Shown: in pieces, positions 42,174 to 46,837 of the stretch | Position numbering within the stretch: the first letter of the stretch is position 1 | Layout: every line of letters starts with the position of its first letter | From: Acetatifactor sp. | Lineage (GTDB): Bacteria; Bacillota; Clostridia; Lachnospirales; Lachnospiraceae | Assembly (NCBI GenBank): GCA_029055435.1 | Contig: JAIDDH010000151.1 | Location: forward strand, 1-46,837 | Reading direction: 5' to 3' | DNA: 46,837 bases | Notes under the pieces: model-generated | What the model was told of the DNA's origin: nothing | The model's database searches: none | What the model saw: the letters and a program-made list of their open reading frames with translations, nothing else | Position numbers and translations under genes: made by a program

Positions 42174-42868
42174 GCGAACACCTCCCTGAAGTATGCGTCA
42201 ACAGACTTTCCTTTCTCCTCCCGGATATTGTCCACAGAGGTATAGAGCACCAGTTTGCCATAGCGCATGAATATCACTTCGTCCAGCACCTGCTCGATAT
42301 CGCTGATCAGATGCGTGGAGATCAGCACTGTAGCCTCGGGATTATAATTGTTGATAATGGTGCGCAGAATATAATCCCGCGCCGCAGGATCCACTCCCGC
42401 GATAGGCTCGTCGAGAATATACAGATCCGCATTGCGGCTCATCACCAGAATCAGCTGTACCTTCTCCTTGGTGCCCTTGGAGAGACTGTTGAGTCTCGCC
42501 TCCGGCTCGATATTCAGACTTTTCAGCATTCCCTCCGCCTTCTCCCGGGAAAAGTCCGCATAGAAATCCACAAAGTAATCCAAAATCTGAGAGACCTTTT
42601 TATTTCCTGCCAGATAAGTCCTGTCCGGCAGATAGGCCACCCGGGCCTTGGTAGCCGGCCCCACAGGCTGTCCGTTGATTCTGAGTATCCCCGAAGTGGG
42701 GGTCAACAGACCGTTCATCATCTTAATCAAAGTTGTCTTGCCGCTGCCGTTGGGACCCAACAGCCCGATAATCCTGCCCTTCGGCAGAGATAATGTCACA
42801 TTGTCCACCGCAGCTCTCTGCCCGTCATAGGACTTGGTCACTCCGGTAAATTCCACTAAATTACTCAT
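42167..42868 (-). CDS. ABC transporter ATPase (YtrB-like)
   Basis: A 233-residue nucleotide-binding subunit with Walker A GPNGSGKTT, the divergent signature SLSKGTKEKVQL, Walker B DLYILDEPIAGVDPAARD and His in STHLISD. The LSKGTKEK form of the signature is usual in the YtrB/EcsA-like group. GAGGAA precedes the ATG. It follows the GntR gene by 72 bases and overlaps the permease gene by seven, forming one operon controlled from 43352-43380. Confidence 0.92.
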   Translation of the reverse strand: MSNLVEFTGVTKSYDGQRAAVDNVTLSLPKGRIIGLLGPNGSGKTTLIKMMNGLLTPTSGILRINGQPVGPATKARVAYLPDRTYLAGNKKVSQILDYFVDFYADFSREKAEGMLKSLNIEPEARLNSLSKGTKEKVQLILVMSRNADLYILDEPIAGVDPAARDYILRTIINNYNPEATVLISTHLISDIEQVLDEVIFMRYGKLVLYTSVDNIREEKGKSVDAYFREVFAC

Positions 42869-42940
42869 ACTATTCCTCTACACTCCCTCGTTTTTGCTCG
42901 CAGATTACACAAATCATCTGTCTCTGAAAATCTGCTGCCT

Positions 42941-43297
42941 TCAGACACTCTGCTCCAGAAGCTCATAAATCTGCTCTTTGGTATAGCCGAGCTCCCGCAT
43001 TTTTCCGACAAAGGTCTCCAGATGCAATTTGGCCATATCATGGCGAATCGCGTCAACCCGCTCTTTATCCTCGGTGACAATTCTGCCATTGGTTCTCTGA
43101 GTCACAATCAATCCGCTCCTCTCCAGCTCTGCAAACGCCTTCTGCATGGTGTTCGGATTGACCGCTGCCACCGCCGCCAGCTCCCGCACGCTGGGAAGCC
43201 TTGCCCCGCAAGGATAATACCCCGACACAATCTGCATCTGAATCCGCTCTACCAACTGCGCATAAATTGGTCTGTCGGAATCCATAGTCCACGCCAT
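42941..43297 (-). CDS. YtrA-like GntR-family regulator
   Basis: A 118-residue repressor-type protein. A GntR winged helix (about 10-75) with PIYAQLVERIQMQIVSGYYP, LPSVRELAAVAAVNPNTMQK and the wing RTNGRIVTED is followed by only 40 residues of helices, the YtrA subfamily form. Such regulators usually repress their own operon with an ABC transporter, matching the two genes that follow. GGAAGGAAG precedes the start. The operator candidate is the inverted repeat at 43330-43353. Confidence 0.9.
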   Translation of the reverse strand: MAWTMDSDRPIYAQLVERIQMQIVSGYYPCGARLPSVRELAAVAAVNPNTMQKAFAELERSGLIVTQRTNGRIVTEDKERVDAIRHDMAKLHLETFVGKMRELGYTKEQIYELLEQSV

Positions 43298-43329
43298 CCT
43301 TTCACTTCCTTCCTGTCTCCCTCTGTTTT

Positions 43330-43353
43330 ATTGTACTGATTATTTAATACAAT
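43330..43353 (-). promoter_or_regulatory. Likely YtrA-like operator
   Basis: ATTGTA and TACAAT form an inverted repeat with a 12-base spacer, overlapping the -10 box edge and the start site of the GntR-ABC operon. That is the place expected for autorepression by the GntR protein. Confidence 0.55.
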
Positions 43354-43380
43354 GATACAACTATTCACATCAACTGTCAA
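43352..43380 (-). promoter_or_regulatory. Promoter of the GntR-ABC operon
   Basis: TTGACA (43380-43375), 17 bases, TATCAT (43357-43352) on the minus strand, five of six matches in the -10 box. The GntR ATG is about 55 bases downstream. Confidence 0.75.
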
Positions 43381-43482
43381 TATCCTTTTTTGTATTTTTA
43401 ATAACAATTTAGCCTCAAATATTGTGATGGCTACATTCAGCCAGTATCGACAGGCAGAGACATATAGGTTTGAGATAGAGTA

Positions 43483-43509
43483 ACGCTTCCCGCCCCGCGG
43501 CATATAATA
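43483..43509 (+). promoter_or_regulatory. Candidate sigma-K (mother-cell) promoter of the SpoIID-like gene
   Basis: AC (43483-43484), 16 bases, CATATAATA (43501-43509) fits the Bacillus sigma-K pattern AC-N16/17-CATA-N3-TA. No good sigma-A -35 box stands 17 bases before TATAAT. The pattern has low information, so this is tentative, but it agrees with the gene's SpoIID-like content. Confidence 0.4.
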
Positions 43510-43538
43510 AGACAACTGAATTTTGTCAAGGTGCTGCC

Positions 43539-44867
43539 ATGCCTAATTCCACCGATTCCATGAATGGGAATTCCACGACGAATGCCAATTCCATAAACGA
43601 AAATTCTGTAAATGAAAATGCCACAAATGAAAACGCCGATGTTACCGGCACACTCCAGGTAAACGTGGTCTCCTCCCTGGGGCTGATTCCCGTTGAGAAC
43701 GCCAAAGTCATCATCTCCTACGAGGGAGACCCCGAAAATCCGTTAGAAACGCTGACTACCGACAGCTCCGGTCAGACCCCTTCCGTCAAGCTCCCCGCGC
43801 CTCCCATAGAGTATTCTCTTGATCCTGACACCATTGTACAGCCCTATTCGGAATACAATATCACAGTCATCGCCGAGGGATATGAGCCCGTACAGGTATC
43901 CGGCTCCGAGCTTCTGCCTGACCGCTTATCTCTCCAGCCCATTGTCATGAATCCTCTGGAGACCTCCGAGGAGGATGAAAAGCGTGTCATCATACCTGTT
44001 CACACTTTATTTGGCGATTATCCGCCCAAGATTCCTGAGGAGGAAATCAAACCCATGTCGGAGAGCGGGGAAATCGTCTTAAGCCGTGTGGTCGTCCCGG
44101 AATATGTCATCGTCCACGACGGTGTTCCCTCGGATTCCACGGCTTCAAACTACTGGGTGCGCTATAAAGATTACATCAAAAATGTGGCCTCCTGTGAAAT
44201 TTATTCCACCTGGCCGGAGGCGGCCATTTACGCCAATATTCTGGCGATTATGTCCTTTACCCTGAACAGGGTCTACACGGAGTGGTATCGGAATCAGGGC
44301 TACAACTTCACCATCACCTCCTCCACCGCCTATGACCAGAAATGGATTTACGGACGCAATATTTTCCAGAATATCGACTATCTGGTGGACACGATTTTTG
44401 CCAACTACCTGGCCCGCCCCGGCGTCCGCCAGCCCATTTTCACATCCTACTGTGACGGCAACCGGGTCACCTGCAACGGTCTGAGCCAATGGGGCTCCAA
44501 GTATCTGGCAGACGAAGGATACTCTGCCATCGAAATCATCCGGTATTACTTCGGCAACGATATGTACATTGCCACCGCCGACATAATTTCCGGTGTGCCT
44601 TCCTCCTATCCCGGATACGATCTCAACATCGGCGCTTCCGGGGATAAGGTACGCCAGCTTCAGCTCCAGTTGAACCGCATCGCCCGAAATTACCCTGCCA
44701 TTCCCACACTGACGCCGGACGGAGTCTACGGTCCCGCCACCGCTGAGAGCGTGCGCATCTTTCAGGGGATTTTCGGTCTGCCTCAGACCGGCGTAACAGA
44801 TTATGCAACCTGGTACGAAGTGTCGGATATTTATGTGGGCGTGACCAGAATTTCAGAGCCCGGATGA
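43539..44867 (+). CDS. SpoIID-like protein with C-terminal peptidoglycan-binding domain
   Basis: A 442-residue protein. Residues 1-33 are Asn/Ser/Glu repeats (about five NEN/NAN-type units). A carboxypeptidase-regulatory-like beta domain follows (TGTLQVNVVSSLGLIPVENA). Residues about 215-345 resemble SpoIID/LytB (AAIYANILAIMSFTLNRVYT, then GLSQWGSKYLADEGYS, compare G-x-S-Q-Y/W-G), and the end is a PG_binding_1 domain (GASGDKVRQLQLQLNRIA; LTPDGVYGPATAESVRIFQG). SpoIID is a lytic transglycosylase used in engulfment. There is no signal peptide, so a coat or cortex location in the mother cell is possible. AAGGTG precedes the ATG. Confidence 0.75.
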   Translation: MPNSTDSMNGNSTTNANSINENSVNENATNENADVTGTLQVNVVSSLGLIPVENAKVIISYEGDPENPLETLTTDSSGQTPSVKLPAPPIEYSLDPDTIVQPYSEYNITVIAEGYEPVQVSGSELLPDRLSLQPIVMNPLETSEEDEKRVIIPVHTLFGDYPPKIPEEEIKPMSESGEIVLSRVVVPEYVIVHDGVPSDSTASNYWVRYKDYIKNVASCEIYSTWPEAAIYANILAIMSFTLNRVYTEWYRNQGYNFTITSSTAYDQKWIYGRNIFQNIDYLVDTIFANYLARPGVRQPIFTSYCDGNRVTCNGLSQWGSKYLADEGYSAIEIIRYYFGNDMYIATADIISGVPSSYPGYDLNIGASGDKVRQLQLQLNRIARNYPAIPTLTPDGVYGPATAESVRIFQGIFGLPQTGVTDYATWYEVSDIYVGVTRISEPG

Positions 44868-44894
44868 CCATAAGCAGATAACTATAAACAAAAA

Positions 44895-44938
44895 TGCCGC
44901 CTGCAGATAACATTTGACGAATTTATCTGCAGGCGGCA
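44895..44938 (-). terminator. Strong terminator of the transglutaminase gene
   Basis: A perfect 16-bp stem (TGCCGCCTGCAGATAA and its complement) with a 12-base loop, followed on the minus strand by TTTTTGTTT. The plus-strand side has no U-run, so it mainly ends leftward transcripts, though it may also slow those from the SpoIID-like gene. Confidence 0.88.
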
Positions 44939-45003
44939 AGGACCATCCGCAGCTTTTGGAAACCCTCTCCGCCATTCTGCAGACTGCCAGCACCTGACAC
45001 GGC

Positions 45004-46837
45004 TCAACGCAGATTCAATATCCACGTACAATATAGTCTTTGAAGGTGATTCATCCTTCCGTACAATTCTTCGGAGGCCCTTTCATAAAATGCATACACC
45101 TGCTGCCGGTTCTCCTCCTTCGTGGGGCGCTCCGGCCCGTATGCCGCCTCCTCCACAAGGCGCATCAGCTCTGTCGCTTCTTCCTCCTCAAACACGGGCA
45201 ATTCCACCAGAAGCTTTTCCACAAAATCATCCTCCATCCCCGTATATCCCCTGAGACGTTCCGTGCCGTGCAAAAGCTTCAGCAAGCGATAAAACAGCCT
45301 TCTCTCGTCCATCTGCCGCAGCTTCTCCAGACGCAGTCTGCGCCTATACCACAACAATGCTCCCACACACAAGACAGCCAAAATTGCGCCGAATACCACT
45401 AGAAACAGATTGTTTTTCTTTCCAACCTTCTCATCTGCAAGCTCCTCCTTTGCAGCATTTTCTTCCTCTTCCTCCTCGTCCTCTTCCTCCTCGTCCTCAG
45501 TGTACTCGTTTTCGCTCTCCTCTTCTTCCTCTTCCTCCTCGTCATCCTCTTCCGCCGCATACTGCGCCAGCGTCCCCTGTCCCTGGCCTTCGCCATTCCC
45601 CATATATCCGGTACGCACAGGCATCATCCAACTAGGCCCCGGCAGCTCTCCTGCATAGTAGGAAAGAGGCGTCATCTCCACAGGTGTCCATCCCAGGTTC
45701 TCCCGATAGATTTCCACCCATGCATGCAGGCGATAATCAGTCAGAGCCGCCGCATAAGTACCATCCGCCTGTCTCTTAAAATCCTGCGGATGCGCCACAT
45801 AACCCGTCACATATCTGGCCGGAATCCCGTACATACGATACATCAATGTGGCTGCGGAGGCATAGTGCATACAATATCCCCGCCTGCTCTCAAACAAAAA
45901 ATACTCTATCACGTCCTGATTGACCGGTGTGTTGCCCGGCGTTCTGGTATAGAAGGTATCAGCCTGCAGGGTATCCCGAATAAAAGATGTCACCGCATCG
46001 ATAACATCAGCCTCGTCTGCCGCCTCCACAGGACCTGCCTCCCCGGAAGTAACCGGCCGAATGTCGGCATTGGCGTCGCAAAGCGCCTTCAGCCGGGGCA
46101 ACCGCTCCTCGGGCACCATCAGATAGTATTCCAGCACATAATTCTCATATTCCTCTCTCATCCAAGCCGCAGACTGCGGAAATCTCTCCAGATTTTCCTT
46201 AATCATCTCCATATCCATGTCAGCGGATTCAAAATAGAAATAAGTGTCTACCTCCTGCCCCTCCTCCAACTGATAGTAACGATCTGCATTCACCGCACGG
46301 AAAGAATAATAAGGAATATACTGCCTTGACATTTCCCCTCTCTTATTCAGGACAATTTTTCTTGCGTCCTCCCGGAGCAAATGCTGTCCCTGCAGCATCC
46401 TGACCCATTCATTCATGTCCCCGTAATTCAGCTCAAAAACCAGATTGTCGTGCGACATTTGCACCCAAGCTTTACTCATGCCCCCTGTCAAATCCAATAT
46501 GTAGGTGTAGAAAGCACTCTCATCCGCCTCCGTCCACCTGTCGCCCTCGTAATCCGCACCCACATAGCCCCTCAGATAAATATCCTCCGTGGGCTCCTTA
46601 TCCACTGCCACATCCAGAATAACGCCCCCGGAACGATAATTGTTGCCCCGGCTGACACTCCCGTTTTCAAACCATCCCTCCTCGGACTCTCCAAACACGG
46701 CCGTGTACACTCTGTGGGCATACTGCTCCATTAGCAAAGCGCCCTCAACTGCCGCATCCCCTTCCACATATCCCAGCACACTCCCCACAAGCAGGACGAC
46801 TGTGAGGCTGGCGGGGGGCGGGGGGGTGGGGGGGGGG
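45004..46837 (-). CDS. Transglutaminase-like membrane protein, 5' end cut by the window edge
   Basis: At least 600 residues; the frame continues to the right edge through a hydrophobic segment (ASLTVVLLVGSVLGYV), so the N-terminal membrane part is missing. The extracellular transglutaminase core has Cys in RRGYCMHYASAATLMYRMYG, His in YRLHAWVEIY, and GWTPVEMTP where many members have V-D-P-T; Glu also occurs there in TgpA-like proteins. A Glu/Asp-only stretch of about 45 residues precedes a transmembrane helix (NLFLVVFGAILAVLCVGALL) and a cytosolic C-terminal domain of 130 residues. This is the TgpA/YebA-like layout, often near a DUF58 protein and a MoxR ATPase, which would lie outside the window. 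It ends in the terminator at 44895-44938. Confidence 0.85.
   Translation of the reverse strand, partial: PPPTPPPPASLTVVLLVGSVLGYVEGDAAVEGALLMEQYAHRVYTAVFGESEEGWFENGSVSRGNNYRSGGVILDVAVDKEPTEDIYLRGYVGADYEGDRWTEADESAFYTYILDLTGGMSKAWVQMSHDNLVFELNYGDMNEWVRMLQGQHLLREDARKIVLNKRGEMSRQYIPYYSFRAVNADRYYQLEEGQEVDTYFYFESADMDMEMIKENLERFPQSAAWMREEYENYVLEYYLMVPEERLPRLKALCDANADIRPVTSGEAGPVEAADEADVIDAVTSFIRDTLQADTFYTRTPGNTPVNQDVIEYFLFESRRGYCMHYASAATLMYRMYGIPARYVTGYVAHPQDFKRQADGTYAAALTDYRLHAWVEIYRENLGWTPVEMTPLSYYAGELPGPSWMMPVRTGYMGNGEGQGQGTLAQYAAEEDDEEEEEEEESENEYTEDEEEEDEEEEEENAAKEELADEKVGKKNNLFLVVFGAILAVLCVGALLWYRRRLRLEKLRQMDERRLFYRLLKLLHGTERLRGYTGMEDDFVEKLLVELPVFEEEEATELMRLVEEAAYGPERPTKEENRQQVYAFYERASEELYGRMNHLQRLYCTWILNLR
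46811..46837. other. Interrupted poly-G tail at the window edge, probably sequencing artefact
   Basis: The last 27 bases are almost only G with single C and T interruptions. On the minus strand they would code a run of prolines with no place in a membrane-protein N terminus. Low-quality read ends often look like this, so the edge is probably a contig end. Confidence 0.65.

Noticed and set aside
45410..45658. Serine-only-rich plus-strand frame opposite the transglutaminase gene
   Set aside because: Antisense translation of the Glu/Asp stretch codons; no biological support.

Overview
The window looks like the chromosome of a Gram-positive, spore-forming gut Clostridium relative, most likely Lachnospiraceae (inferred). 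The reasons are strong AGGAGG-type ribosome sites, a SpoIID/peptidoglycan-binding protein, BceAB/BceRS-like and Ytr-like ABC systems, and a four-gene cluster I associate with the DUF5716/DUF5717 families of that group. The last bases (poly-G with interruptions) and a C9 run near base 35 suggest contig-end sequence of doubtful quality.

Bases 1 to about 17,000 are the visibly AT-rich conjugation part of an integrative and conjugative element (ICE). All its genes run on the minus strand. Read in transcription order (right to left) they are: signal peptidase I, a small membrane protein, a tandem ribbon-helix-helix-like protein, a hypothetical protein, a previously hidden 31-residue Hol-Tox-type toxin, a PcfB/DUF3801-like protein with a long extension, the VirD4/TraG coupling ATPase, a Maff2/VirB2-like small membrane protein, VirB6-like, a PrgI-VirB4 fusion ATPase, an NlpC/P60 cell-wall hydrolase with a Cys/His-rich insert, a secreted membrane-anchored protein, then decayed remnants (small coiled-coil gene, GntR regulator, topoisomerase III) and an intact GntR regulator. 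This order matches the Tn1549/CTn-type transfer module. No relaxase or integrase is in view; they should lie beyond the left edge. A 16-base motif with a CTCAC-N-GTGAG palindrome occurs five times, always in the same orientation, only in this element. A consensus promoter overlapped by a palindromic operator drives the pcfB-virD4 part.

Bases 16,900-17,550 are the AT-rich junction, with a truncated RelB/DinJ-like antitoxin remnant. No tRNA or attachment repeat could be recognised.

Bases 17,550-34,200 are housekeeping chromosome dominated by purine synthesis: purA with a LysR regulator and a HAD phosphatase; purB followed by a PurF paralogue that lacks the glutaminase nucleophile; a canonical purF followed by trpF and a BceRS-like two-component system; and purC. 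A BceAB-like peptide-resistance transporter has a recognisable BceR-type operator, but is separated from its two-component system by an AT-rich plus-strand insert carrying a lipoprotein nuclease and a small coiled-coil protein.

Bases 34,255-41,300 form one operon of four uncharacterised proteins: a 1,197-residue scaffold-like protein, an Hsp70/actin-fold protein with degenerate nucleotide motifs, a helical-repeat protein and a coiled-coil membrane protein. This is the best candidate here for an undescribed system. Beyond it lie a GntR-controlled ABC transporter (YtrA-like), a SpoIID-like protein with a possible sigma-K promoter, and a transglutaminase-like membrane protein cut off by the right edge.
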